DNA of 64,000 nt, from contig NZ_JACHXD010000002.1 in NCBI RefSeq assembly GCF_014191875.1, positions 496,001-560,000 on the forward strand. Direction: 5' to 3'. The notes beneath the pieces are model-generated. The model made no database searches, had not been told where the DNA came from, and saw only the letters and a list, made by a program, of their open reading frames with translations. The position numbers were made by a program, and so were the translations under genes. This document shows positions 25,908-34,732 of this stretch, piece after piece; the stretch's first letter is position 1; every line of letters starts with the position of its first letter. This DNA is from Pseudoduganella violacea. Its GTDB lineage: Bacteria; Pseudomonadota; Gammaproteobacteria; Burkholderiales; Burkholderiaceae_D.

Positions 25908-27269
25908 TTAGTCCTCCGACATGGCCGAGTGGGCACGGTCGGCGACCGGCTTGAACAGATAGCTCATCATGGTGCGTTCGCCCGTCTTCACGAACATTTC
26001 CACCGGCATGCCGGGCAGGATGTCGAGTTTCTTCTGGGCGATCAGGGCCGCGCCTTCCGGGCTGACCTTGGCGCGTACCTTGTAGTAAGGCATGCCCGAT
26101 TTGTCATCCACCGTGCGGTCCGCTGCCACGTTCAGCACCACGCCCGGAATATGTGGAGTCTTGTTAGTGTTAAAAGCCGAGAAGATCAATTCCACCGGCA
26201 AGCCGGAATGCACCTTGTCTACCAGATTGACCATCAACTGGCCTTCCACCACCAGGCCGTCGTCGCTCGGTACGATTTCCATCATGTGCACACCGGGAGC
26301 TACCACACCACCACGGGTGAAAACACTGGAACCGACCACAATGCCATCCACTGGTGCTTTCACTTCCACGTTCGACAGCTCCCATTGCTGGCCCTGGATG
26401 CGGCTATGCAGGGCTTCGGCTTCCTTCTGTACTTCGGCCAGCTGGTTGCGTACATCGCGCTGGTATTCCTGGCTACGCTGGCTCTTGCGCAGGCTCAGTT
26501 CCATAATCTGGCGCTGCGAACGACCGATATTGCCCAGGTCTTCAGACAGGGAGCCCGTGATCTGAGCATAAGTGCGCTCCAGTTCCAGCAGACGGTTGCG
26601 AGCAATATAGCCTTCTTTGGCCAGGTCGCGGGTATTGTCCAGCTGTTCTTTCAAAAAGGCTTGCTGGGCTTTCTTGCTATCGCGCGATTCCTGCAAGCCC
26701 TTGATTTGAACAGTCAAGCCAGCAATGTTTTCATCCGCCACCCCTAATTCGCTGCGCAAAGCTGACTGACGCGAAGCTAGCAGCTCATTTTGCAAGGCAA
26801 TATTGGCGGCCGTACGCGGATCGTTTTTATAGGCTTGCAGCGTTTCCGGTACCGCCACGCTGCTTTTGCCTGCTTGTTCTGCCAGCAGGCGAGCCTCGGT
26901 CGAACGCGCCACCAAGTATTGGGCCACGGTCGTTTCTAGTGAGGACTTCGGCTGGGCGTCATTCATACGTACCAGAAGCTGGCCCGCCTTCACGTGGTCG
27001 CCATCCTTGACCAGAATGTCCTCCACCACGCCGGCCACAGGATATTGCACGGCTTTGCGGTTACCTTCCTTGGCCACAGTGCCAGACATAGGCACGCCCT
27101 TGTCTAGAGGAGCAAACGAGGCCCACAACAAAAAGCCGAGGACGCCGACCAGAACGATGATCCAACCCAGACGCGCGTAGCTGCGGGCGTCTGTATTCAC
27201 TTCCAACGGCGTCACCATATGAGAAATGACGTCCGCAGCGGACTGCTGTTTTTTTACGATATCAGACAT
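25908..27269 (-). CDS. HlyD-family periplasmic adaptor of type I secretion
   Basis: A 453-residue membrane fusion protein. It has a short cytoplasmic N-terminus, one transmembrane helix (about 33-52), a lipoyl half-motif (AVQYPVAGVVEDILVKDGD), a long coiled-coil hairpin (about 110-300) and a second lipoyl half plus beta-barrel (VKAPVDGIVVGSSVFTRGG). It ends in PGMPVEMFVKTGERT, the conserved HlyD/PrtE C-terminus. It links the inner-membrane ABC protein to TolC. Gene spacing is 2 bases on both sides, so the operon is tightly coupled. Confidence 0.95.
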   Translation of the reverse strand: MSDIVKKQQSAADVISHMVTPLEVNTDARSYARLGWIIVLVGVLGFLLWASFAPLDKGVPMSGTVAKEGNRKAVQYPVAGVVEDILVKDGDHVKAGQLLVRMNDAQPKSSLETTVAQYLVARSTEARLLAEQAGKSSVAVPETLQAYKNDPRTAANIALQNELLASRQSALRSELGVADENIAGLTVQIKGLQESRDSKKAQQAFLKEQLDNTRDLAKEGYIARNRLLELERTYAQITGSLSEDLGNIGRSQRQIMELSLRKSQRSQEYQRDVRNQLAEVQKEAEALHSRIQGQQWELSNVEVKAPVDGIVVGSSVFTRGGVVAPGVHMMEIVPSDDGLVVEGQLMVNLVDKVHSGLPVELIFSAFNTNKTPHIPGVVLNVAADRTVDDKSGMPYYKVRAKVSPEGAALIAQKKLDILPGMPVEMFVKTGERTMMSYLFKPVADRAHSAMSED

Positions 27270-27271
27270 GC

Positions 27272-29119
27272 TTACTCCTGTTCCGCTGCGGCGCCTGCGG
27301 CCTTGTCGGCAACTGCCTGAGCCTGCTCCTGCAAGGCACGGTCAGCCGCCATTTGCGCAGCTTGTTGCTGGGCGGTGGCTTGTTGCTGGGCAGCCTGCTG
27401 GCGCGCGGCTACTTGCTGGGCTTCCAGCTGTTTCTGGTTGGCTTCCTGCAAGGCGGCTAACACCTGGTTGGTCGGACCAAAGGCGCCTACCATGCCATCG
27501 CGCAGCAGCAGCAGTTTCGTGGTGGCGGCAATCGCGCTGGTGCGGTGGGTGATCAACACAATGGTTTTGCCGCGTGCGCGCAGATCGCTGACCGCCTGCA
27601 CCAGGGCGGCCTCGCCCACGTCGTCGAGATTCGAATTCGGCTCGTCCAGCACGATGATGGAGGGGTCGCCATACATGGCGCGCGCCAGCCCGAGGCGCTG
27701 CTTTTGACCGCCGGACAGACCGGCGCCGCCATCGCCCAATTGAGTATCGTAGCCTCTGGGCAAGTGCAGAATCATGTCATGCACCCCCGCACGCTTAGCA
27801 GCCAGTACGACTTTCTCCGAATCCACGTCGCCAAAGCGTGCAATATTTTCACCGATGGTGCCGCCGAACAATTCGATATCCTGTGGCAAATAGCCCACGT
27901 TCGGCCCCAGTTCGGCCTTGTTCCACTGATAAATATCAGCACCGTCCAGACGCACCTTGCCTACGGCGGACGGCCATACGCCCACCAGTAGACGAGCCAG
28001 CGTCGATTTTCCCGAACCGCTCGGGCCAATCACACCCAGCACATCGCCAGACTGGATCGCAAAGCTCACGCCTTTCAGGATCGGCACGTTCATGCCTGGC
28101 GGCGAAGCGGTCACGCCTTCGACCGACAAATTACCTTGCGGCTTAGGCAGCTCCATGCCGGCATCGCGGGCCGGATTCGTCTCCAGCAGCTTGGTCAGAC
28201 GCTCGTAGGCGCTGCGGGTGCTGCTCCAGCTCTTCCACACGCCAATCACTTGCTGCACCGGCGCCAGCGCGCGGCCAACCAGGATGGAAGCGGCAATCAT
28301 CATGCCGGGGGTGATTTTATTTTCCAGCACCAGCAAGGCGCCAAAACCCAGCACCAGCGATTGCAGGGAAACCTGCACGAACTTGGTAATGGCACCGACA
28401 GTGCCCGCCTTTTCACTCGCCTCGGCCTGCAGCTGCAGGAAGCGGCCGTGCAGCTTGAACCAGCGGCCCTGCAGATTGGGCAGCATGCCCATGGATTCGA
28501 TCACTTCGGCATTGCGCAGATTGTTCGTCGCCAGGGTGCCGGAGGCGATAGCCATGGCATTGGCTTCGGCCAGTGGCTTGTGCGACACGCGCTCATTAAC
28601 ATAAGCCAGGATCACCAGCACCACGGTGCCGCACAGCGCGAACACGCCCAGCGATGGCTGGAAGAAGAAGATCACGATCAGGTAAATCGGGAACCAAGGG
28701 GCATCAAAGAAGGCAAACAGCGCATTCCCGGTCAGGAACTGGCGCAGATTGGTCAGATCGCTCAGAGCTTGGCCGGCATTGCCGCCGGCGGACTTGAGAT
28801 TTTGTTCGAAGGCGGCCGTATAAACGCGCTTGTTCAGCTCCATATCGAACTTGGCGCCCACACGCACCAGCACGAAGCTGCGGATCAATTCCAGCGCGCC
28901 CATGAACATATATGCGCCCAGCATAATCAGGGTCAGCATCAACAAAGTGATTTCGTTGCGGCTGGCCAGAACACGGTCATACACCTGCAACATATACAGG
29001 GAAGGCACCAGCATCAGCAGGTTGCTGATCGCACTGAAAGTGCCGACCGTGACGAAGGTGCTCTTGAACTTGAGCAGCACCTGTTCGATTTCGTTCTTCG
29101 GTTGGATGAGTTTTTTCAT
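27272..29119 (-). CDS. Type I secretion ABC permease/ATPase, PrtD/RsaD type
   Basis: A 615-residue exporter half-molecule. The transmembrane domain (about 20-310) has FFDAPWFPIYL, typical of PrtD/RsaD proteins. There is no N-terminal C39 peptidase or C39-like domain, so the substrate should use an uncleaved C-terminal signal. The nucleotide-binding domain shows Walker A GPSGSGKST, signature LSGGQKQRLGLARA, Walker B IIVLDEPNSNLD and the H-loop ITHRTS. The last 60 residues are an unusual Gln/Ala-rich tail (QQAAQQQATAQQQAAQ). First gene of the operon; a CRP-type palindrome lies about 92 bases upstream. The DUF4214/RTX-like gene 0.9 kb upstream is the obvious substrate. Confidence 0.95.
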   Translation of the reverse strand: MKKLIQPKNEIEQVLLKFKSTFVTVGTFSAISNLLMLVPSLYMLQVYDRVLASRNEITLLMLTLIMLGAYMFMGALELIRSFVLVRVGAKFDMELNKRVYTAAFEQNLKSAGGNAGQALSDLTNLRQFLTGNALFAFFDAPWFPIYLIVIFFFQPSLGVFALCGTVVLVILAYVNERVSHKPLAEANAMAIASGTLATNNLRNAEVIESMGMLPNLQGRWFKLHGRFLQLQAEASEKAGTVGAITKFVQVSLQSLVLGFGALLVLENKITPGMMIAASILVGRALAPVQQVIGVWKSWSSTRSAYERLTKLLETNPARDAGMELPKPQGNLSVEGVTASPPGMNVPILKGVSFAIQSGDVLGVIGPSGSGKSTLARLLVGVWPSAVGKVRLDGADIYQWNKAELGPNVGYLPQDIELFGGTIGENIARFGDVDSEKVVLAAKRAGVHDMILHLPRGYDTQLGDGGAGLSGGQKQRLGLARAMYGDPSIIVLDEPNSNLDDVGEAALVQAVSDLRARGKTIVLITHRTSAIAATTKLLLLRDGMVGAFGPTNQVLAALQEANQKQLEAQQVAARQQAAQQQATAQQQAAQMAADRALQEQAQAVADKAAGAAAEQE

Positions 29120-29178
29120 TTGGGTGACAGAGAGAACACTTCAGCTACACGCAGGCCTACCCCTTGCGCAGACGTGAC

Positions 29179-29219
29179 ATTATCGCCCAACTACAACAAA
29201 AAATGTGACGGATATCACA
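29179..29219 (-). promoter_or_regulatory. CRP-type operator and -10 of the type I secretion operon
   Basis: TGTGACGGATATCACA (29204-29219) has both half-sites TGTGA/TCACA exact. On the minus strand GATAAT (29179-29184) is a 5/6 match to the -10 consensus and would put the palindrome centre near -39.5; an alternative hexamer (TAATGT) gives -41.5. This is close to class II CRP geometry. The inferred leader to the ATG at 29119 is about 50 bases. Confidence 0.7.
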
Positions 29220-29270
29220 AATTATTTTGAAGCAACACCGAAACCGCAACGTCAATAGAGGAAAAGCCGT

Positions 29271-29600
29271 TCATGAAAAAAGCTCGGAATGCGTCCCACT
29301 ACGAACAAACACGACCATGCCGTGCTTGCCGCTGTCGTCCAGCGCGTAGATCAACAGGAAGTCTCCTCCGATATGGCATTCCCGGTAACCGGCCCAGTCT
29401 CCGATCAGTTGGTGATCCAACCACTCAGGCGGCAGTGGACCATAATTGGACATCAGCAACATCATCGCCCCTTTAAGCCGGGCCATATCATACCGGCCAG
29501 AGTGCGACAAGCGCTGCCAATCCTTGAGAAATTCCTTGGTGTAATCCGAAGCCCGCGGCAGGCGTGCCCGCTTACTCGGGGCTGGCTTTTTCGAGCTCAT
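29271..29600 (-). CDS. yafQ: YafQ-family RelE-like mRNA interferase toxin
   Basis: A 109-residue RelE-superfamily toxin. FLKDWQRLSHSGRYD, LPPEWLDHQLIGDWAGYRECHI and LLIYALDD match YafQ, including the conserved basic/His residues and the H-L-x-G-x-(W/Y)-x-x-x-R-(D/E)-x-H pattern. It has about 17 extra basic residues at the N-terminus compared with E. coli YafQ. The toxin would cut mRNA on the ribosome until bound by the antitoxin. The start overlaps the antitoxin gene by 29 bases. The pair sits between the secretion operon and its candidate substrate. Confidence 0.88.
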   Translation of the reverse strand: MSSKKPAPSKRARLPRASDYTKEFLKDWQRLSHSGRYDMARLKGAMMLLMSNYGPLPPEWLDHQLIGDWAGYRECHIGGDFLLIYALDDSGKHGMVVFVRSGTHSELFS

Positions 29601-29853
29601 CGATCAAGGCCTCGGCATTGGTGAAGCGAGCATTGTGACTCTTGATGAGCTCGCTGGCTTCAGCCATTGCAGCGCGGCTATCGGCATTTGGCGCCCTGAT
29701 TGCGAATGGCAGTTCCTTGTCGGCGACGACGCGGGTCAGGAAAACGCGAATCGCATCGGAAAGGGATAGCCCCATCGAGGCCAGCGTTTCCGCAGCCTGC
29801 GCTTTAACGTTCTCGTCTACCCGGACGTGAATCATGGTGGTAGTGGCGGCCAT
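29572..29853 (-). CDS. dinJ: DinJ/RelB-family antitoxin
   Basis: A 93-residue antitoxin. TMIHVRVDENVKAQAAETL is the ribbon-helix-helix DNA-binding part, and GLSLSDAIRVFLTRVVADKELPF is the DinJ signature. The C-terminal helices should wrap the YafQ toxin. ATG at 29853 follows GGAG with a six-base gap, so the longer open frame is not needed. It is the first gene of the pair, as usual for DinJ-YafQ. A 13-bp palindrome 25 bases upstream is a likely autoregulatory operator. Confidence 0.9.
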   Translation of the reverse strand: MAATTTMIHVRVDENVKAQAAETLASMGLSLSDAIRVFLTRVVADKELPFAIRAPNADSRAAMAEASELIKSHNARFTNAEALIDELEKASPE

Positions 29854-29878
29854 AAAGATCTCCATAGCGACTAATTGA

Positions 29879-29891
29879 GATACATTGTATC
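29879..29891 (-). promoter_or_regulatory. Probable antitoxin operator
   Basis: Perfect palindrome GATACATTGTATC, 25 bases upstream of the antitoxin ATG and overlapping the expected promoter. Ribbon-helix-helix antitoxins typically bind such sites to repress their own operon. Confidence 0.6.
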
Positions 29892-29967
29892 GCGCACCTC
29901 CCTTTCCTCGCAATGGGCTGGGCCATATGTCACATCGGCTCAAGCTCTATCCAACAGATCCAATAAA

Positions 29968-29995
29968 AAAGGCCAAACCCGAAGGTTTGGCCTTT
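29968..29995 (-). terminator. Terminator of the surface-protein gene
   Basis: Perfect 12-base stem AAAGGCCAAACC / GGTTTGGCCTTT with a CGAA (minus strand TTCG) tetraloop, followed on the minus strand by TTTTTTATT. It starts about 70 bases after the stop of the large gene. A TTCG loop makes it very stable. Confidence 0.9.
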
Positions 29996-30063
29996 AAGCG
30001 ATCAGGCAGCGATGTTTTGCTACCCGATTTGCAACCTCATTGCTGAGGCTTGGCTATCGCAGA

Positions 30064-33000
30064 TTACAGGAACTGCAGGGTGCCTTGACCAACGTCGTTG
30101 ATGGACGAGTTGCTCAGGTCAACAGTACCGGTCAGCTTGACGATGATGTCGGTAGCGTTGTCGAACACGCCAGCCGAACCACCATTGTCCTGAACGATGA
30201 AGGTGTTACTACCGAACTGGAACCAAGCGATACCGTGCAGGGCTGGGGTCGCAGGAGTGCCAGTGTGGGTAGCAGCAGCCAGACCAGCAGCCTTGGCAGC
30301 TTCGGTCACGTAGTTGTCGAAGGTAGCTTCTGGGATCAGAGCAACTTTCGAGCTAGCGAAGTTCAGGTTGACGTCGCTGACGAACTTGATGGTTTCGCCT
30401 TTAGCCAGGTCGGTGATGGTGACAGCTGCACCCGCGTTAGCAGCCAGGAAGCCGCTCACGTCGAAGGAGTCAACGCCGTCGCCGCCGGTCAGGGTCACTG
30501 CGCTAGCAGCCAGACCAACCACTTTCAGGGTGTCGGTGCCTGCGCCGCCGATCAGCACGTCGTTCGCGCCTTGTGCGGTCAGAACGTCGGCACCAGCACC
30601 ACCTTTAACGGTAGTAGCAGCAGCGTCGCCAGCCAGGGTGGTAACGGTCAGCTTGCCGGTAGCGGTGCTGCCATCGATCAGGGTAACAGCGGTGCTGCTT
30701 GCATCCAGCTTCAGAACCACGTTGCCAGCGCCCGACACGTTGATGGTGGCAGCCTTGTCAGCAGCCAGCGTCAGGGTGTTGGTGGACACTTTGGCGGCGC
30801 CGGAAGCGGAGGTGGTGACATCGGTGTCGTTGGCGGACACGTTGATGGTTTCCACTTTGTTGGCGGTCACGGTGCCCAGATTTGCGCCGGTAGCGGCATT
30901 GGTCACGATGTTCAGCACATCGGCGGTACCGGTAGCGGCGTCGAGGATCTTCACTTCAACACCAGCGCCAGCGGCGGTCAGCTCCAGAGTGCCTTTATTG
31001 GCCAGCTTGTCGATGATCAGACCAGCCGTACCAGCCGTACCTGGGGTCGCTTCGGTAACAGCACCGATGGCCACACCAGAGGTGGTAGCACCCAGCGTGA
31101 TGTTAGCCTGGTTGCCGTTGGCAGCGTACTTGACGGTCACAGCAGCACCGGCGTTGCTGGTGCCAGCGGCGTCGTAGGTAGCGGTTGCAGCGTCCAGGGC
31201 GGAAACGATCTTGGTTGCTACTTCGGCAGCGGTGTCGTCGCCGGAACCGGCAACAGCAGCACCAGTAGCGTCAATGTCACCAGCAACCAGATTTACGGCA
31301 ACACCACCGATGGTGATGGTCTGAGCATTGGCGTTGAAAGCGATGCCGGCGGTAGCCGTTGCAGGCAGGCCAGTGGCGGTTGCAGTGGTAGCAACAACTG
31401 GCAGCGACGCCAGTGCACCGTCACGGGTGTCGATGGTGAAGGTCACAGTGCTACCAACCGCAGCCGCTTTCACAGCATTGGCCGAGCCGCCTGCGAGCTG
31501 GCCGTTCAGCGCGGTCACGACTTTGGTTGCGATATCGCTAGCGGTGTCGGTAGTAACCACAGCCACGGTCACACCACCTACAGTGATGTTGCCGTTGACG
31601 GTGATTGCGGTGCCAGCGAAGTTCAGGGTCTGGGTTGCGTTGGTCTTGACAGCGGCCACGCCACTGGTCACGCTGAAAGTCTGGACTTCCGGAGTAGCAC
31701 CAACGGTCGAATTAGCGCTGACCACGTAGTTGATATCGTCCATATTGGTCATATCAACGGTGTAGTTGCTCGTTGCAGCGGTGATGCCCAGTTTTTCGAA
31801 GCCGGTGATCTTGGTTTCGAAAGTGGATGCAGCGGAGCGGGCGGCGGCAGCAGCAGCCGACAGGATGATGGTGTCAACACCGTCGCCACCGTTCAGTTCA
31901 ACGGTTGGGTCAACAGTCAGGTCTTGCGACAGATCCAGGGTGTCGTTGCCGGCGCCCAGGTTGATTGCCTTGGAGATAGCAACGTCAGAGTTGGTCACAG
32001 TCACGTTGTCCACACCAGCGCCGCCGGTGTAGGTTGCGCGGTTGCCTTCGATGCTGACGGACACGGTGCCGGTGGTGCCGGTGGTGTCAACCGATTCAAC
32101 GGTGTCAGCTACGGCAGCGTTCAGAACCAGGCCAGCTTTCTCGGTCACTTTGACGGATTTCAGGCCAGCCAGATCGTTTGCGCTCACGTCCAGAGTGCCA
32201 GTGCCAGAGACATTCAGAGTCTCGGTAGCCGCAGCGGTCAGGGCAACGTAGTTGTCGCCAACGGAGTTCACGTTCAGGGTGGTTGGTGCGGCGGTGAACG
32301 ACAGGCCAGCTTTCACTACGGTGTTAGCAGCTTGGCCATCGTAGTACACCGAGGTGCCCACTTTTTCCAGTTTCAGTGCCAGGGTAGCAGCAGTGTCACC
32401 AACGGTAATGCCTGCAGCGGCGTCCAGAATGCCGTCCGCGCCGGCAGCGTCTTTCAGCTCAGCGTTGGACAGGTTCAGGGTTGCCAGGGAAGCGGTCGCA
32501 CCGGTCGTGCCGATCACGGAAGTGTCAGCGTAGCCATCAACGGTGATGGTTTTGATCGAGGCGGCAGCGGAATCCTGGATGTCAACGATACCGTTTGCCA
32601 CGCCCAGCACGCCAGCTGCAGCGCCTGCACCAGTTGCGCCGGCCACGCGGTTTTGGGCAACAGCGATAGCGCCGCCGGTAGCGATCGTCAGGTCAGCAGC
32701 AGCTACGGCGCTGCTGAATACAACCTTAGCATGGGTAGCGTCAACCGTTTGAACGGCGCCCGAAGTCCAGCCATCGCTCACGCCGGTAGAAACACCACCA
32801 CTCAGGTCGCTGTAAATACCCAGAGCGGCCGAAGCGCTACCCTGCTTAACATTCTTAGCCAGGTTGGCGAAGGCGGATGCCACTTCAGCGGCGGTCAGGG
32901 CTTTGTTTGCCTGGAAGCTCAGCGCGCCGTCACCGAAGTCAATGGTAACGATGTCGCCTTTAGCAGCCGCAGTGAATACCACTTCTTTGGTGGTGGCCTT

Positions 33001-34326
33001 GGCGGTAGTAGCTGCAGTAGCGGCCGACGCTTGAACTGCCGTATCTTGCTTCACAACAACGGTGGCGGTCGACGCATCGCCAACGATGGTGACTTTACCT
33101 TGGGTGATGGTGGCGCCAGTGCCATCGGTTGCGGCAGCGCTAGCGTCGCTGGTGGCTTTCTGGGTTACGGTGATGGTCGAACCACCGGTCACATTGACGG
33201 CAGCCAAGGTTGCAGCAGTACCAGCCACGCTTGCAGCACCGGTATTGCTTACGGTTACGGCAGCTTTGGCACCAGTGACAGTCACAACGTCAGCGGTAGC
33301 AACATTGTTCAGCGAGACGTTTACGTTTTTGCCGCCGTCAACTTTAATGGTGTCGCCAACAGCGCTTACTTTTACGTTTACGTCGGTGGTGGCAGCAGCC
33401 TTCAGTTTCAGTGCATCAGCCAGAGCAGACTTGGCGATCTGGCTCACGTTCACGGTGTTAACGCCGTTCCAGGTCGAAACATCACCATCCACGCCAACAG
33501 CGGCGCGCAGGTTGACGGTTTCAACGCTCGACAGGGTCACGGTTGGCAGGGTGGCTGCCGAACCTGCGACACCAGCAGCGCTCAGAACGTTGATAACCAG
33601 GGTATCGTTACCAGCACCGCCGTTGATGGTGTCGAGTGCGCTCAGGGTGGTGGTCGATGGAGTGCTGCCAGCGTCCAGCGTGCCGGTGAACACGTCGTTG
33701 CCAGCGGTACCATTCAGGGTATCAACACCAGCGGTCAGGTTGGCGTTTTGGCCTGGGTTGTTCTGACCAGCGATAGCTTCGGTCAGGCTAGGCAGGCCAG
33801 CCGTAGCGGCAGCCAGGGAAGCGTCGTCGGTTACATTGGCAATGAAGGCTTTGACCATGGCCAGGATGACTGGGTCGCCGGAGCCGTAGGCGATTTTCGC
33901 CAGAGCGTTGCCTTCTTGCAGCAGAGAATCGCTGAAGGCGATAGCAGCAGCGGTTTTGTTAGTGAATACTTTAGCGTCGGCGTTCGGGGTGCCGTCAGTG
34001 TTAACAGCACCAGCAACCACGTATTTCACTACGTCGGCAACGGTAACGATTTTTTTGTCCAGCTTATCAGCCCAGAAGGCCAGACCTTTTTGGTCTGGAG
34101 CGCGGCCGAACAGGTTCTGGTACACGATGCCCACGATTTGTTCGGAGTTTTTGCCTGCGAACAGACCGGTGTACTCTGGGGACTGGTTGAAAGCAGCGCT
34201 GAGCTGATCGATCGTAGCAGCGCCACGGTTCAGCACGTCAACGTAGAAGTCGATGCCTTTCTGATCACCAGGACGGTTGAAGTAAGCAACGTACAGATTT
34301 TGTACCAGTTCGAGATTAGTAGCCAT
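30064..34326 (-). CDS. Large DUF4214/RTX-like secreted protein, candidate S-layer protein
   Basis: A 1420-residue acidic protein rich in Ala, Val, Thr and Gly, with one or no Cys and no N-terminal signal peptide. Residues about 1-110 form a DUF4214 domain (YVAYFNRPGDQKGIDFYVD). RTX-type calcium-binding motifs recur: INGGAGNDTL, LGAGNDTLDLSQ, GGAGADVL, IGGAGTDTLKV. A module with the pattern I-x-x-G-V-x-V plus DTAxxIATKVVxAL occurs near residues 910-940 and 1003-1045. The C-terminus has AWFQFGSNTFIVQD followed by DIIVKLTGTVDLSNSS, closely matching the end of Caulobacter RsaA (KWFQFGGDTYVVVD, DAVIKLTGLVTL), where the type I secretion signal lies. Codons are those of highly expressed genes (CGT, AAA, GGT), and AGGAG precedes the ATG. 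Export by the nearby PrtD/RsaD-type operon is inferred. An adhesin is the alternative. Confidence 0.85.
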   Translation of the reverse strand: MATNLELVQNLYVAYFNRPGDQKGIDFYVDVLNRGAATIDQLSAAFNQSPEYTGLFAGKNSEQIVGIVYQNLFGRAPDQKGLAFWADKLDKKIVTVADVVKYVVAGAVNTDGTPNADAKVFTNKTAAAIAFSDSLLQEGNALAKIAYGSGDPVILAMVKAFIANVTDDASLAAATAGLPSLTEAIAGQNNPGQNANLTAGVDTLNGTAGNDVFTGTLDAGSTPSTTTLSALDTINGGAGNDTLVINVLSAAGVAGSAATLPTVTLSSVETVNLRAAVGVDGDVSTWNGVNTVNVSQIAKSALADALKLKAAATTDVNVKVSAVGDTIKVDGGKNVNVSLNNVATADVVTVTGAKAAVTVSNTGAASVAGTAATLAAVNVTGGSTITVTQKATSDASAAATDGTGATITQGKVTIVGDASTATVVVKQDTAVQASAATAATTAKATTKEVVFTAAAKGDIVTIDFGDGALSFQANKALTAAEVASAFANLAKNVKQGSASAALGIYSDLSGGVSTGVSDGWTSGAVQTVDATHAKVVFSSAVAAADLTIATGGAIAVAQNRVAGATGAGAAAGVLGVANGIVDIQDSAAASIKTITVDGYADTSVIGTTGATASLATLNLSNAELKDAAGADGILDAAAGITVGDTAATLALKLEKVGTSVYYDGQAANTVVKAGLSFTAAPTTLNVNSVGDNYVALTAAATETLNVSGTGTLDVSANDLAGLKSVKVTEKAGLVLNAAVADTVESVDTTGTTGTVSVSIEGNRATYTGGAGVDNVTVTNSDVAISKAINLGAGNDTLDLSQDLTVDPTVELNGGDGVDTIILSAAAAAARSAASTFETKITGFEKLGITAATSNYTVDMTNMDDINYVVSANSTVGATPEVQTFSVTSGVAAVKTNATQTLNFAGTAITVNGNITVGGVTVAVVTTDTASDIATKVVTALNGQLAGGSANAVKAAAVGSTVTFTIDTRDGALASLPVVATTATATGLPATATAGIAFNANAQTITIGGVAVNLVAGDIDATGAAVAGSGDDTAAEVATKIVSALDAATATYDAAGTSNAGAAVTVKYAANGNQANITLGATTSGVAIGAVTEATPGTAGTAGLIIDKLANKGTLELTAAGAGVEVKILDAATGTADVLNIVTNAATGANLGTVTANKVETINVSANDTDVTTSASGAAKVSTNTLTLAADKAATINVSGAGNVVLKLDASSTAVTLIDGSTATGKLTVTTLAGDAAATTVKGGAGADVLTAQGANDVLIGGAGTDTLKVVGLAASAVTLTGGDGVDSFDVSGFLAANAGAAVTITDLAKGETIKFVSDVNLNFASSKVALIPEATFDNYVTEAAKAAGLAAATHTGTPATPALHGIAWFQFGSNTFIVQDNGGSAGVFDNATDIIVKLTGTVDLSNSSINDVGQGTLQFL

Positions 34327-34401
34327 TGAGATTAACTCCTAGGGTTAAAAAAGTAGCGCTTCGGCCACGCAAGACTTGCGCCCGCAAGACGGCGTGACGA
34401 G

Positions 34402-34447
34402 ATAATCGCAGAAGCCCTCAGCATGGAATGTGATGACCATCACATTT
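34402..34447 (-). promoter_or_regulatory. Class II CRP-type promoter of the surface-protein gene
   Basis: AATGTGATGACCATCACATT (34427-34446) is a perfect palindrome matching the CRP consensus AATGTGAT-N4-ATCACATT. On the minus strand, TGC followed by GATTAT (34402-34410) is an extended -10 box. Taking +1 at 34395, the palindrome centre is at exactly -41.5, the class II activator position. The leader to the ATG at 34326 is about 69 bases and contains AGGAG. Confidence 0.75.
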
Positions 34448-34680
34448 CACCAAAGAATTCCACTTTTTTTGCGCTTATTTGCGACAGTAAATTTACCGCG
34501 CGGCCATTATGAAAGAAGCCTATGGATAAAGCAATATTTTGGCATCTGACTCATTTCAAACTGGGTTTATCTACTCAATTTGACAACTACGGCTTCGTCT
34601 GGAGAACCTTTCGGCTAAATACTCACCAATAATTGCATCGACCAAATGCGCGCGATATAGAAGACAAGTTGAGCCGCACA
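34448..34680. other. AT-rich stretch without recognised gene
   Basis: Part of the 406-base gap between the surface-protein gene and the FecR gene. Apart from the CRP-type promoter and the terminator listed separately, I see no coding frame with a ribosome-binding site, no further CRP-type palindrome and no clear RNA element. The base composition is clearly AT-richer than in neighbouring genes. Confidence 0.6.
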
Positions 34681-34711
34681 AAAAAGAAGCCCGCAAGCGG
34701 GCTTCTTTTTC
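34681..34711 (-). terminator. Terminator after the FecR-domain gene
   Basis: Stem GAAGCCCG / CGGGCTTC with a four-base loop, flanked by A6 on one side and T5 on the other, so it could work in both directions. It lies 21 bases downstream of the FecR gene's stop on the minus strand and separates that gene from the surface-protein gene. Confidence 0.85.
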
Positions 34712-34732
34712 ATAAGCAATTGATCTGGAAAC

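Noticed and set aside
27272..29119. The ABC protein as a peptidase-containing bacteriocin exporter
   Set aside because: There is no N-terminal C39 peptidase domain or double-Gly substrate gene; the sequence is of the PrtD/RsaD type.
30040..34329. A 1429-codon open frame on the plus strand opposite the surface-protein gene
   Set aside because: It is the mirror of a coding frame that avoids TTA, CTA and TCA codons because of its strong codon bias. It has no ribosome-binding site and a Gly/Ser/Val-rich composition that simply reflects the antisense codons.
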